In this document: positions 26,721-35,143 of the stretch, piece by piece
Layout of the letters: every line of letters starts with the position of its first letter
Numbering within the stretch: the stretch's first letter is position 1
Notes under the pieces: model-generated
Seen by the model: the letters and a program-made list of their open reading frames with translations, nothing else
Database searches by the model: none
What the model was told of the DNA's origin: nothing
Assembly: GCF_040947875.1 (NCBI RefSeq)
Contig: NZ_JBFRXN010000003.1
Coordinates: forward strand, 186,001-250,000
DNA: 64,000 nucleotides
DNA from: Pseudomonas sp. MYb118
GTDB lineage: Bacteria; Pseudomonadota; Gammaproteobacteria; Pseudomonadales; Pseudomonadaceae
Direction: 5' to 3'
Position numbers and translations under genes: made by a program

Positions 26721-26783
26721 CCTGTTCGCGGTCTTGGCCTTGCGGAGACAGGAGCCGCAACCGGCTCCTGCGTGGGGCAACGC

Positions 26784-28010
26784 TTAGAAGATGTTGATCG
26801 GATACTCGGTGATCACCCGCACTTCGTTGAAGTTCAGCCCGCGATCAGGGCTGCGGAAACTGGCCTGGCGAATGCGGAAGGACAGGTCCTTGGCCGAGCC
26901 CGACTGCACCACGTACTTGAGTTCCAGGTCGCGCTCCCAGGCGCGGCCGTTGTCGGTCTGCGCGGTGTGGAAGTCGGTGCCGCGCAGGTAGCGGCCCATG
27001 AAACTCAAGCCGGGGATGCCGACACCGGCGAAGTTGAAATCGTAGCGGGCCTGCCACGAACGTTCGTTCTCGTAGTTGAAGTCCGAGTACTGCACGGAGT
27101 TGGCCAGGAACACCGTGCTGTTGCCATCCACGCCGTAGGTGTAGTTGCCGGTGCCGGTGACGCGCTGATGGGCGACCGTGAAAGTGTGTGGCCCGGCCGC
27201 CAGGGCAGCCGACAAACTCCAGATGCGGTTATCGAGGATGCCGCCCAATTGCCGGCCTTCGCTCTTGGTGTCATAGCCGTTGAAATCGAATGTGGCGGCC
27301 AAACCTTCGCTGATCGGTAATGACAACGTGGTGCCCAAGTAATACTTGCGCCAGTAATCTTCCACATCGGAATGATAGGCGCGCAGGTTCAATTGTTTAT
27401 TGAAGTTGTAGTTGCCGCCGAACAAGTCCACCGAGGTCATGCCGCCGCTGTCGTGTTCACTCTGGTCGCGGGCGCGCAATCCGGTGAAGTGGCCGGCGTG
27501 CAGTGTCAGGTCGGGGATTTCCTTGCTGGTGACCAGCCAGCCCTGGGTGGTTTCCGGCAACAGGCGGTTGTCGCTGGTGGCCAGCACCGGCAGGTTCATC
27601 AGTTGCTCGCCGAACTTGAAGACGGTTTTCGAGAACCGCGCCTTCACCGCAGCGCCACCCTTGGAATAGCTGCTCTTGGCGCCGTCGCTGTCTTCCTCCA
27701 GCAGCAGCGTGCCACCGCCTTTGCGTCCGCCGCCGGTGTCCAGTTTCAAGCCGAGCAAGCCGATGGCGTCCACCCCGAAGCCAACGGTGCCCGGGGTATA
27801 ACCGGACTCGAAAATGCCAATGAAACCCTGCGCCCATTCTTCGGAATAGTTCTGCGAAGTGCGGTCGTCGAGGAAGTTGCGGTTCATGTAAAAGTTGCGC
27901 GCTTTTATCGAGAAGTGCGCATCTTCGACAAAGCCACCCGTGTCGGCCATGGCGTTGCAGGAGAGGGCGCAAGTAACAGCCAGTGCCAATTTGGTCTTCT
28001 TAGCATTCAT
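26784..28010 (-). CDS. OprD-family outer-membrane porin
   Basis: This 408-residue protein has a signal peptide (KLALAVTCALSCNAMA) and the OprD pattern: DAHFSIKARNFYMNRNF, SEEWAQGFIGIFESGYTPGTVGFGVDAIGLLGLKLD, SSYSKGGAAVKARFS, and a C-terminal strand ending in PINIF. OprD porins admit specific small solutes, often amino acids or aromatic acids. ATG 28010 starts the signal peptide; an upstream frame to 28055 is open but adds a non-signal leader. It is the last gene of the minus-strand run after the deacetylase-like gene, and it probably provides the outer-membrane route for the substrate of the MFS or ABC transporter upstream. Confidence 0.93.
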   Translation of the reverse strand: MNAKKTKLALAVTCALSCNAMADTGGFVEDAHFSIKARNFYMNRNFLDDRTSQNYSEEWAQGFIGIFESGYTPGTVGFGVDAIGLLGLKLDTGGGRKGGGTLLLEEDSDGAKSSYSKGGAAVKARFSKTVFKFGEQLMNLPVLATSDNRLLPETTQGWLVTSKEIPDLTLHAGHFTGLRARDQSEHDSGGMTSVDLFGGNYNFNKQLNLRAYHSDVEDYWRKYYLGTTLSLPISEGLAATFDFNGYDTKSEGRQLGGILDNRIWSLSAALAAGPHTFTVAHQRVTGTGNYTYGVDGNSTVFLANSVQYSDFNYENERSWQARYDFNFAGVGIPGLSFMGRYLRGTDFHTAQTDNGRAWERDLELKYVVQSGSAKDLSFRIRQASFRSPDRGLNFNEVRVITEYPINIF

Positions 28011-28166
28011 GTAGTTATTTTCCAGGCGTGTGCGTGAGCGCACGGCCGACATCAAGGCGATGACGGCCGTGGGTTCAAGTTCGATAAATCAATAAGTGTG
28101 TTGGCGGACGAATGGAGGGTTGGAATTATTCGCTAGGCGTTATCTCCGAAGTGTTTGGTGGGGTGA

Positions 28167-29261
28167 TTACAGCAGTTGGTCGATCAGGGTTTTCTGGAAG
28201 GCCACGGTTTGCGCATCGGGCTGCTGCGATTCGAGCATGGCCAGCAACGGGTCCTGCACCTCGGTGCGCAGGCCACTGAGCGCCTCGATGGCCGCCAACC
28301 CGCAGAACGGCACATAGGCTTCGGCGTAACCGCCTTCATGCACCAGCACCAGTTTGCCGTCGCACAGGCGTTCGGCCGCCTCGCGGGTCAGGCGGGTCAG
28401 TTCGCGGTAGCTGTCGCTGTGCAGCAACATGCGCCCCAGCGGGTCGACGCCACTGGCGTCATAGCCGCAGGCGACGATGATCAGTTGCGGGCGATAACGC
28501 TCCAGCGCCGGCAGGACGATGCGCTGCATCGCGTACAGGTAGGCCTCGTGGCCACTGCCCGGTGGCAGCGGCACGTTGACGTTCAGGCCGGCCCCGGCGC
28601 CGCTGCCGGTGTCGTGCTCGCCGGTGTAGCCGCGGGGGTAGGCGCGCTGCTGGTGGATCGACAGCGTCAGCACATCGTCGCGCTCGTAATAGATTGTCTG
28701 GGTGCCGTTGCCGTGGTGCACGTCCCAGTCGAGCACCGCCACGCGCTCGATACCAAAGCGCTCGCGGGCGATCTCGATGGCGATGGCGATGTTGTTCAGG
28801 TAGCAGAAACCCATGGCCTGGTCGGGCAGGGCGTGATGGCCCGGCGGGCGGCTGAGTACATAGGCGTTGCTCAGCTCGCCTTGCAGCACCTGGTTGACCG
28901 CCGCGCTGACCAGCCCGGCCGAGACCCGGGCGACCTCGTAGGTGGCCGGGCCGACCGGCGCGCCCGGGTCGAGCAGGCCGCCACCGTTGGCGCACAGCTG
29001 GCGAAAGCGTTGCAGGTATTCGGGCGTGTGTACCTTGAGCATCTGCGCCATGGACACCGGCTCGCCGCCGCGCTGCACCAGCGACCTGCCCAGGCCCGAG
29101 ACTTCCACCAGGTTCTTCAGGCGCCGTTTCGACTCCGGCGATTCGGCGTGGGCGGCGCCCGATGGCGGTTCGACCCAGCCGCCCACCGGCAAGGTCAGGG
29201 CGAACAGGCCGCCGCTGTGCCAGAAGCAGTGTTCATCGTGAAAAAATCCGCTGTTGCTCAT
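28167..29261 (-). CDS. Histone deacetylase-superfamily amidohydrolase
   Basis: This 364-residue protein of the arginase/deacetylase fold has SRPPGHHALPDQAMGFCYLNN (active-site His pair), VLDWDVHHGNGTQTIYY (zinc-ligand Asp and His) and ACGYDASGVDPLGRM (second zinc Asp). Bacterial members deacetylate acetylpolyamines or other N-acetylated amines. It lies between an ACS-type MFS gene 26 bp upstream and the OprD porin, in a region with a Pot-type ABC transporter and an aminotransferase, so deacetylation of an imported acetylated amine is a reasonable inference. ATG 29261 has GGAAT before it. Confidence 0.9.
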   Translation of the reverse strand: MSNSGFFHDEHCFWHSGGLFALTLPVGGWVEPPSGAAHAESPESKRRLKNLVEVSGLGRSLVQRGGEPVSMAQMLKVHTPEYLQRFRQLCANGGGLLDPGAPVGPATYEVARVSAGLVSAAVNQVLQGELSNAYVLSRPPGHHALPDQAMGFCYLNNIAIAIEIARERFGIERVAVLDWDVHHGNGTQTIYYERDDVLTLSIHQQRAYPRGYTGEHDTGSGAGAGLNVNVPLPPGSGHEAYLYAMQRIVLPALERYRPQLIIVACGYDASGVDPLGRMLLHSDSYRELTRLTREAAERLCDGKLVLVHEGGYAEAYVPFCGLAAIEALSGLRTEVQDPLLAMLESQQPDAQTVAFQKTLIDQLL

Positions 29262-29286
29262 GTGTATTCCTTGCATCGAGGCAGGC

Positions 29287-30618
29287 TCAGCCTGCGGTAC
29301 CAATGGCGGTGACGGGCGCGGCCTGGGAGCGCACCCGGGCCATCACCAGCGCGGCCACCAGGTTCAGCGCGGCGAGGACGAACAGGCCGTATTCCAGGTG
29401 CCCGCTGGCTTGCTTGATCCAACCCATCATGAACGGGCTGGCATAGCCGCCGAGGTTGCCGACGGTGGTCATCAGGGCGATACCGACGCCGGTGGCGGCA
29501 CCGGTCAGCAGGGTGCCGGGGATCGCCCACAGCACGTTGAACGCCGACAGGCTGCCGGCCATCGCCAGGCACAGGCTGGCCAGGCACAACACCGGCTGGT
29601 TGTGGAAGGTCGCGCTCAGGGCCAGGCCCAGGCACGCGGCGAGGATCGACAGCGAGGCGTGCCAGCGGCGCTCGCGGGTGCGGTCCGAATGCTTGCCAAC
29701 GATCAGCATGCACACCGAGCCCACCGCAAACGGCACGGCCGACAGCAGGCCGGTCTGCAACAGCGTCTGCTCACCCAGGTTGCGGATGATTTGCGGCAGC
29801 CAGAAGCTCACGCCATAGGTGCCGCACAACAGGGCGAAGTTGACGAACACCAGGCACCACAACGCGCGGTGGCGGAAGGCGCTACGGAACGTGTGGGTGG
29901 CACCGGCCTGCTCGTGTTCGCGGCGTTGGCGGTCGAGGTCGGCGACCACCTTGGCGTTCTGCGCGGGGCTGAGCCAACGCACCTTGCCCGGACGATCATC
30001 GAGGTAGAAGAACACCACGATGCCGAGGATCACCGCGGGCAGGCCTTCGAGCAGAAACAGCCATTGCCAGCCGGCCAGGCCGTGCATGCCGGCGAAGGTC
30101 TGCATGATCCAGCCCGACAGCGGCCCACCGATCACCCCGGCGAAACCCACGCCCAGGCTAAGGCAGGCCAGGCCCTGGGATTGCGCATAGGACGGCAGCC
30201 AGTACGTCAGGTACAGCACGACGCCGGGATAGAAACCGGCTTCGGCCACCCCCAGCAAAAAACGCAGGATGTAGAACGAGGTGGGGCTGGAGACGAACAT
30301 CATCGACGTCGAGATGATGCCCCACACCACCATGATCCGCGCTATCCACAGACGTGCGCCGACGCGCTGCAGCATCATGTTGCTGGGGATCTCGAACAGG
30401 CAGTAACCGAGGAAGAACACCCCGGCGCCAAAGCCGAAGGCCATGTCGCTCAAGCCCACGTCGGCAGCCATCTGCAATTTGGCGAAGCCGACGTTGACGC
30501 GGTCGAGGAAGGCCACGACATAGAGCACGAAGAGGAACGGCAGGATGCGCCAGGCGATGCGGTTGTACAGCGAGCAATCCTGCTCGCTGACAAAGGTATT
30601 GCGGGAAATGAGATTCAT
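29287..30618 (-). CDS. MFS transporter, ACS type (paralogue)
   Basis: This 443-residue twelve-helix carrier is closely similar along its whole length to the product of the gene at 17433: shared stretches include LYNRIAWR, FLDRVNVGFAKLQM, SGWIMQTFAG and NLGGYASPFMMGW. It is expected to import an organic acid or related solute with protons. It lies 26 bp upstream of the deacetylase-like gene. ATG 30618 was chosen because it starts the paralogue-matching MNLISRNTF; the open frame continues upstream to 30654. A GTTTC/GAAAC element lies about 100 bp upstream. Confidence 0.92.
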   Translation of the reverse strand: MNLISRNTFVSEQDCSLYNRIAWRILPFLFVLYVVAFLDRVNVGFAKLQMAADVGLSDMAFGFGAGVFFLGYCLFEIPSNMMLQRVGARLWIARIMVVWGIISTSMMFVSSPTSFYILRFLLGVAEAGFYPGVVLYLTYWLPSYAQSQGLACLSLGVGFAGVIGGPLSGWIMQTFAGMHGLAGWQWLFLLEGLPAVILGIVVFFYLDDRPGKVRWLSPAQNAKVVADLDRQRREHEQAGATHTFRSAFRHRALWCLVFVNFALLCGTYGVSFWLPQIIRNLGEQTLLQTGLLSAVPFAVGSVCMLIVGKHSDRTRERRWHASLSILAACLGLALSATFHNQPVLCLASLCLAMAGSLSAFNVLWAIPGTLLTGAATGVGIALMTTVGNLGGYASPFMMGWIKQASGHLEYGLFVLAALNLVAALVMARVRSQAAPVTAIGTAG

Positions 30619-30719
30619 CAGAGGCTCTCTGGAATTATCGGGCAGCCTGCGCACAAGGCAGGCCGCAATGCTTTTTTGGGCAGCGAGCGGTAAAACTGTT
30701 CTTCGCTATTTTGTTTTTA

Positions 30720-30742
30720 TCTGCGAAACATTGTTTCTCTGA
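30720..30742. promoter_or_regulatory. GCGAAAC-GTTTC element upstream of the second MFS gene
   Basis: TGCGAAACATTGTTTCTC contains GAAAC and GTTTC as inverted arms three bases apart. The half-site GCGAAAC is the complement of the GTTTCGC repeated upstream of the aminotransferase operon. It suggests that the IclR regulator at 36828 also controls the MFS-deacetylase-porin unit. Confidence 0.4.
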
Positions 30743-30825
30743 GTGGTGGCGATAGTAAGAAGCCCTCCGAGTGGCTGTCAAGGGTTGGCGGGATGAATGG
30801 GCAACGACCTGCGTTGCGCCGGGGT

Positions 30826-31626
30826 TTAGCGACGGGACAGCGAGCGCGAGAGCAACAGCAGCACGGTGGCGAACAGCACCATGATGGTCGCGGCGGCCAG
30901 CAGCACCGGGCTCAAGGCTTCGCGGGCGGTGGTGAACATCTCCCGCGGCAGGGTGCGTTGGTCGGGGCCGGCGAGGAACAGCGTTACCACCACTTCGTCC
31001 AGCGAGGTGGCGAAGGCGAACAGCGCGCCCGAGACCAGGCCCGGCGAAATCAGCGGCAAGGTCACCTGGCGCAGCGTCACCCTGGGTGTCGCGCCCATGC
31101 TGGCCGCCGCCCACAACAACCGTTGGTTGAGACCACCCAGCGCGGCGCCGACGTTGACGATGACGAAGGGCACCGCCAGGGTCGTGTGGGCCAGCACCAG
31201 GCCTGTGTAGCTGCGGGTCAGGCCGGCACTGGAAAACACGAAGTACATGCCGACTCCGACGATCACCGCCGGCACGATCATCGGCGCGATCAGCAGCACT
31301 TCGATCACGCGCTTGCCGGGCATCGCCGGATGGCGCAGACCGAGCGCCGCCAGGCCACCGAGCAACACCGCCAGGGCGGTGCTGGTCAGGGCGATGGCGA
31401 AGCTGTTGGCCAGCGCGCCCAGCCACTGGCTGGAGCCGAAGAACTGCTCGTACCAGTGCAGGGTGAAACTGCCCAGTGGCAGCGACATGTAGCGGTTGTC
31501 GCTGAACGACAGCGGCAGCACCACCAGGATCGGCAGCAGCAGGAACGCCAGCACCAGCACGCCACTGAGCGACAGGCCGAGGTTGCCGAACCAGGCCAGC
31601 GGCCCGCGGTTGGGATTGCGGATCAT
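30826..31626 (-). CDS. ABC transporter permease, PotC/YdcV type
   Basis: This 266-residue inner-membrane protein has six hydrophobic helices and the permease coupling motif region ASMGATPRVTLRQVTLPLISPGLVSGALFAFATSLDEVVV (EAA-like loop, about residues 170-210). It matches the second permease of polyamine/opine-type ABC importers. Its ATG overlaps the stop of the other permease by four bases (ATGA). It ends the five-gene operon that starts with the aminotransferase. Confidence 0.92.
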   Translation of the reverse strand: MIRNPNRGPLAWFGNLGLSLSGVLVLAFLLLPILVVLPLSFSDNRYMSLPLGSFTLHWYEQFFGSSQWLGALANSFAIALTSTALAVLLGGLAALGLRHPAMPGKRVIEVLLIAPMIVPAVIVGVGMYFVFSSAGLTRSYTGLVLAHTTLAVPFVIVNVGAALGGLNQRLLWAAASMGATPRVTLRQVTLPLISPGLVSGALFAFATSLDEVVVTLFLAGPDQRTLPREMFTTAREALSPVLLAAATIMVLFATVLLLLSRSLSRR

Positions 31627-32840
31627 CGTTTGGCTCCTTCATGGCCGCGCCGGGCCAGGTGTGCCTGGACCAGATAAAGCAGGGTGGTGGCCACCAGCAG
31701 GATCAGGCCCAGGGCCGAGGCCAGGCCCCAGTTGAGGGTGCCGGTGGTGAACTGGGCGATGTAGAAGCTGATCATCTGGTCGGCGGGCCCGCCGAGCAGC
31801 GCCGGTGTGATGTAGAAACCCAGGGTGACGATGAACACCATCAGCGCGCCGGCCGCCAAGCCCGGCAACACCTGCGGCAGGTAGACCTGGAAAAACACCC
31901 GCAACGGCCGCGCGCCCATGGAGTAGGCCGCCTGCACCAGCAAGCGGTTGCAGCCAGCCATGGCCGCCAGCAACGGAAAGACCATGAACGGCAGCATCAC
32001 GTGGACCAGCGCCAGGATCACCCCGAAGCGGTTGTAGAGCAGGTGCAAGGGGCTGTCGACCAGGCCCAGGCGCAGCAGCCAGGCGTTGACCAGGCCTTCG
32101 TCCTGCAGCAGCACCATCCAGGCAGTGGTGCGCACCAGGATCGAGGTCCAGAACGGCAGCAGGATCAACAGCAGCAAGGCATTGCGGGTGCGCGGCGTGC
32201 GCTTGTCGAGAAAGGCGCACAACGGGAACGTCAGCAGCACGCAGACAAGCGTAGTGATCGCTGCAATGCCGAAGGTCCGGCCGAGGATCGCCCGGTACAG
32301 CCCGGCTTCTTCCCTGGCCACCAGCCCGTCGCGGTAATCGTGCTTCAAGTCCACCGCCGACAGCAGGTGATAGCTGCCCACTGGCCCGGCGGCACGCTTG
32401 AAGGTCTGCCAGGTGGCGTTGTCCAGCCAGCGTGGGTCGAGGGCCTGCAACGAGGCGGCGGTGCCGTCCAGTTTGGTGACCTCGCGCCGGGCCGTGGTCA
32501 GCAGGGCGCGCAGTGCTGGCGCCTCGTAGGCCAGGCGGCGTGCCGCTGCGGCGAGTTCCCGTGGCGGCACTTGTTGCAGGTCCTGCACCAGTGGCGCGAA
32601 CAGGCGTGCATCCGGCGTTGAGGTGCCGTCCCACTGCGCCACGGCCTGCGCCGTGGCGGGCAGCGCCTGGGCCAGTTCCGGGTCGGCCACGGCGCGCCAC
32701 AACAGCGTGCCGATGGGCCCGACGAAGGTCAGCAGCAGGAACAGCACCAAAGGCGCCAGCAGGCCATAGGCCCGCCACAGCGCTGCGCGGTCCTTGCGCG
32801 CCACCACCGGGATGGCGTTGTCGAAGGCAAGAGCACTCAT
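31623..32840 (-). CDS. ABC transporter permease, PotB type
   Basis: This 405-residue permease is longer than the usual ~300 residues because a soluble, probably periplasmic domain of about 120 residues (AVADPELAQAL to YRDGLVAREEAG) is inserted after the first membrane helix. The last five helices follow, with the EAA-like loop AAYSMGARPLRVFFQVYLPQVLPGLAAGAL. Such insertions are known in PotB-like permeases of opine or putrescine transporters. It pairs with the PotC-type permease downstream (4-bp overlap) and lies 14 bp behind the binding-protein gene. Confidence 0.92.
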   Translation of the reverse strand: MSALAFDNAIPVVARKDRAALWRAYGLLAPLVLFLLLTFVGPIGTLLWRAVADPELAQALPATAQAVAQWDGTSTPDARLFAPLVQDLQQVPPRELAAAARRLAYEAPALRALLTTARREVTKLDGTAASLQALDPRWLDNATWQTFKRAAGPVGSYHLLSAVDLKHDYRDGLVAREEAGLYRAILGRTFGIAAITTLVCVLLTFPLCAFLDKRTPRTRNALLLLILLPFWTSILVRTTAWMVLLQDEGLVNAWLLRLGLVDSPLHLLYNRFGVILALVHVMLPFMVFPLLAAMAGCNRLLVQAAYSMGARPLRVFFQVYLPQVLPGLAAGALMVFIVTLGFYITPALLGGPADQMISFYIAQFTTGTLNWGLASALGLILLVATTLLYLVQAHLARRGHEGAKR

Positions 32841-32854
32841 GTGATTTCCCCGGC

Positions 32855-33898
32855 TCACTTGGCCGCCCAGGCGGTCCACTTGGCGTTCAGTTCATCGATG
32901 CGATCGACCCAGAAGTGGTCGTCCAGCACCAGCACGTTGGCACTGTTCTGTGGCGCACTGGGCGAATCGGCCAGCGCCGCCGGGTCGGTTTCGGCGATGC
33001 CCTTGAGCGAGGTGATGCCGGTCGGTTGCAGGGCTGGCCAGCGTTTCTGGTTCTCGCCGTCACCCATCACCTTGAGCAGGCCGTAGGCCTTTTCCACGTT
33101 CGGCGAGTTGGCGAGGATCGCCCAGCTGTCCATGGTTTGCAGCGACTGGTTCCACACCAGTCCGAACGGCTTGTGGTCCTGGCGGATGGCGTTGGTCACG
33201 CGGCCGTTGTACGAGGTGGTCATCGCCACCTCGCCGGAAGCCAGCAGTTGCATCGGCTGACCGCCCGCCTTCCAGAACAGCAACTGGCCCTTGATGCTGT
33301 CGAGCTTGTGGAAGGCGCGCTCGACGCCGCCGGGCGTGCCAAGGGTGGTGTAGACGTCGGCCGGGGCCACGCCGTCGGCCATCAGGGCGATTTCCAGGTT
33401 GCCCTTGGGGCCCTGGCGCAAGGCGCGCTTACCGGGGAACGTGGCGGTGTCGAAGAAGTCGCTCCAGCCGGTGGGCGCGCGCTTGAGTTTGCTGGTGTCG
33501 TAGCCGATGACGAAGTTGTAAACCGCATTGCCGATGCCGCAGGTGCTGGTGGCGCTGGGGATGTAGCTGGCCTTGCCGCCGATGCGCGCCACGTCCAGCG
33601 GCACGAACAAGCCTTCGCCACAGCCCAGCTCCAGGTCTTCGCTCTCGACCTGCACCAGGTCCCAGCCGCCGTCGTCGCTTTCGGCGCGGGTGCGCAGCAG
33701 GCCGATGCCGCCTTCCCAGCTGTCATCGACGACCTTGTTGCCGCTGGCCTGGGTGTAGGGTTTGAAGAAGATTTCCCGTTGCACGTCCTGGTAGGCGCCG
33801 CCCCAGGAGGCCACGGTGAGGTCGCGGGCCTGGGCGCCGCTGGCGAGCAGGGCGAGCCCGCAGAGGGTGAGGGTGCTGATGCGGTGACGATTGAACAT
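32855..33898 (-). CDS. ABC transporter periplasmic binding protein, PotD type
   Basis: This 347-residue secreted protein has a signal peptide (LTLCGLALLASGAQA) and the extracellular solute-binding family 1/8 pattern of spermidine/putrescine-binding proteins: LTVASWGGAYQDVQREIFFKPYTQASG, WDLVQVESEDLELGCGEGLF, VAMTTSYNGRVTNAI, NQSLQTMDSWAILANSPN. The ligand is likely a polyamine or other cationic amine, by family. It is followed 14 bp later by the two permease genes. Confidence 0.92.
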   Translation of the reverse strand: MFNRHRISTLTLCGLALLASGAQARDLTVASWGGAYQDVQREIFFKPYTQASGNKVVDDSWEGGIGLLRTRAESDDGGWDLVQVESEDLELGCGEGLFVPLDVARIGGKASYIPSATSTCGIGNAVYNFVIGYDTSKLKRAPTGWSDFFDTATFPGKRALRQGPKGNLEIALMADGVAPADVYTTLGTPGGVERAFHKLDSIKGQLLFWKAGGQPMQLLASGEVAMTTSYNGRVTNAIRQDHKPFGLVWNQSLQTMDSWAILANSPNVEKAYGLLKVMGDGENQKRWPALQPTGITSLKGIAETDPAALADSPSAPQNSANVLVLDDHFWVDRIDELNAKWTAWAAK

Positions 33899-33988
33899 GG
33901 TGTGACTCCCAGCCTTTGGAATTGGAATTGGTTGGCAGTGATGCAGTTCGAGCCGAAGCGTTCTTGTTGTAGTGGATCTTGCAAAGGG

Positions 33989-35143
33989 TCAGCGCAGCAC
34001 CATGGCCTGCTCGGTCGGCACGGCCAGGGCCAGGCTTTCGCCGGGTTGCGGGGGCGTGCGACCGAGACTGGCCGGGTTGCAGGTCATCGACAGTTGCGCA
34101 CCCCGGGCCATGCGCAGGCGCAGGCGGCTGTGGGCACCGTGGAAAATGCTGTCGATCACCTGCACGTTGAGCGCAGGTTCGCCGGGTGCGGCCAGGCGCA
34201 GGTTCTCCGGGCGAATCGCCAATGCCGCGCGATCACCGGGGGCCAGGCTTGCGTCGGCGCAGCAGGCCTGATGCACGCTGCCGTCTTCTTCCAGGCGGAC
34301 CTGGGCGTGGCTGGCGGTGCGAGTGAGCACCGTGCCTTCGAGCAGGTTGGTCTCGCCCAGGAAGTTGGCGACGAAGCGGGTCGAAGGCCGTGTGTAGAGC
34401 AGGTGCGGCGCGTCGATTTGAGCGATCTTGCCTTCGTTGAACACCGCCACCCGGTCGGACATGGTCATGGCTTCGTCCTGGTCATGGGTGACGTAGACGA
34501 AGGTGATGCCCAGTTGTTTGTGGATGGCCTTGAGTTCCAGCTGCATGTGTTCGCGCAGCGCCTTGTCGAGGGCGCCCAGCGGTTCGTCCATCAGCAGGAT
34601 GCGCGGGCGATAGACCAGCGCCCGGGCCAGCGCGACCCGTTGCTGCTGCCCGCCGGACAACTGCCCGGGGCGACGGTCTTCGAAACCTTCCAGGCGGGCC
34701 AGTGCCAGCGCTTCGCTGACCCGCGTGCGGGCCTCGGCGGCCGGCACCTTGCGCAGGTTCAATGGGAACGCCACGTTCTGCGCCACGCTCATGTGCGGGA
34801 ACAGCGCGTAGCTCTGGAACACCACGCCCATGTCGCGCTTGTAGGCGGGCAGGGCGCTGATGTCCTGGCCATCCATGAGGATGCGCCCGCGGTCCGGCGC
34901 GTCGAAGCCGGCCAGCATCATCAGCGTGGTGGTCTTGCCCGAGCCACTGGGTCCGAGCAGCGACAGGAACTCGCCCTGGCGAATGTCGAGGTCGAGGTTG
35001 TCGACCACCCAGTTGCGCTCATCGTAGGTTTTGTACACCCCGTCGAAACGCACCACGGTGGCGGCGCTGGCCGGGGCGGCGACAGGGTCCTGCGGTTGCG
35101 GCATGGCGACCTCGGGCTGTGGGCGCAAGGACTGGGCGATCAT
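33989..35143 (-). CDS. ABC transporter ATP-binding protein, PotA type
   Basis: This 384-residue ATPase has Walker A GPSGSGKTT near residue 65, signature LSGGQQQRVALARAL, Walker B RILLMDEPLGALD, the H-loop YVTHDQDEA and a C-terminal TOBE domain, as in PotA/FbpC-type subunits. Its start overlaps the aminotransferase stop by four bases, so transport and transamination are coupled at the translational level. A second methionine at residue 14 could be the start, since the conserved domain begins only near residue 30. Confidence 0.93.
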   Translation of the reverse strand: MIAQSLRPQPEVAMPQPQDPVAAPASAATVVRFDGVYKTYDERNWVVDNLDLDIRQGEFLSLLGPSGSGKTTTLMMLAGFDAPDRGRILMDGQDISALPAYKRDMGVVFQSYALFPHMSVAQNVAFPLNLRKVPAAEARTRVSEALALARLEGFEDRRPGQLSGGQQQRVALARALVYRPRILLMDEPLGALDKALREHMQLELKAIHKQLGITFVYVTHDQDEAMTMSDRVAVFNEGKIAQIDAPHLLYTRPSTRFVANFLGETNLLEGTVLTRTASHAQVRLEEDGSVHQACCADASLAPGDRAALAIRPENLRLAAPGEPALNVQVIDSIFHGAHSRLRLRMARGAQLSMTCNPASLGRTPPQPGESLALAVPTEQAMVLR

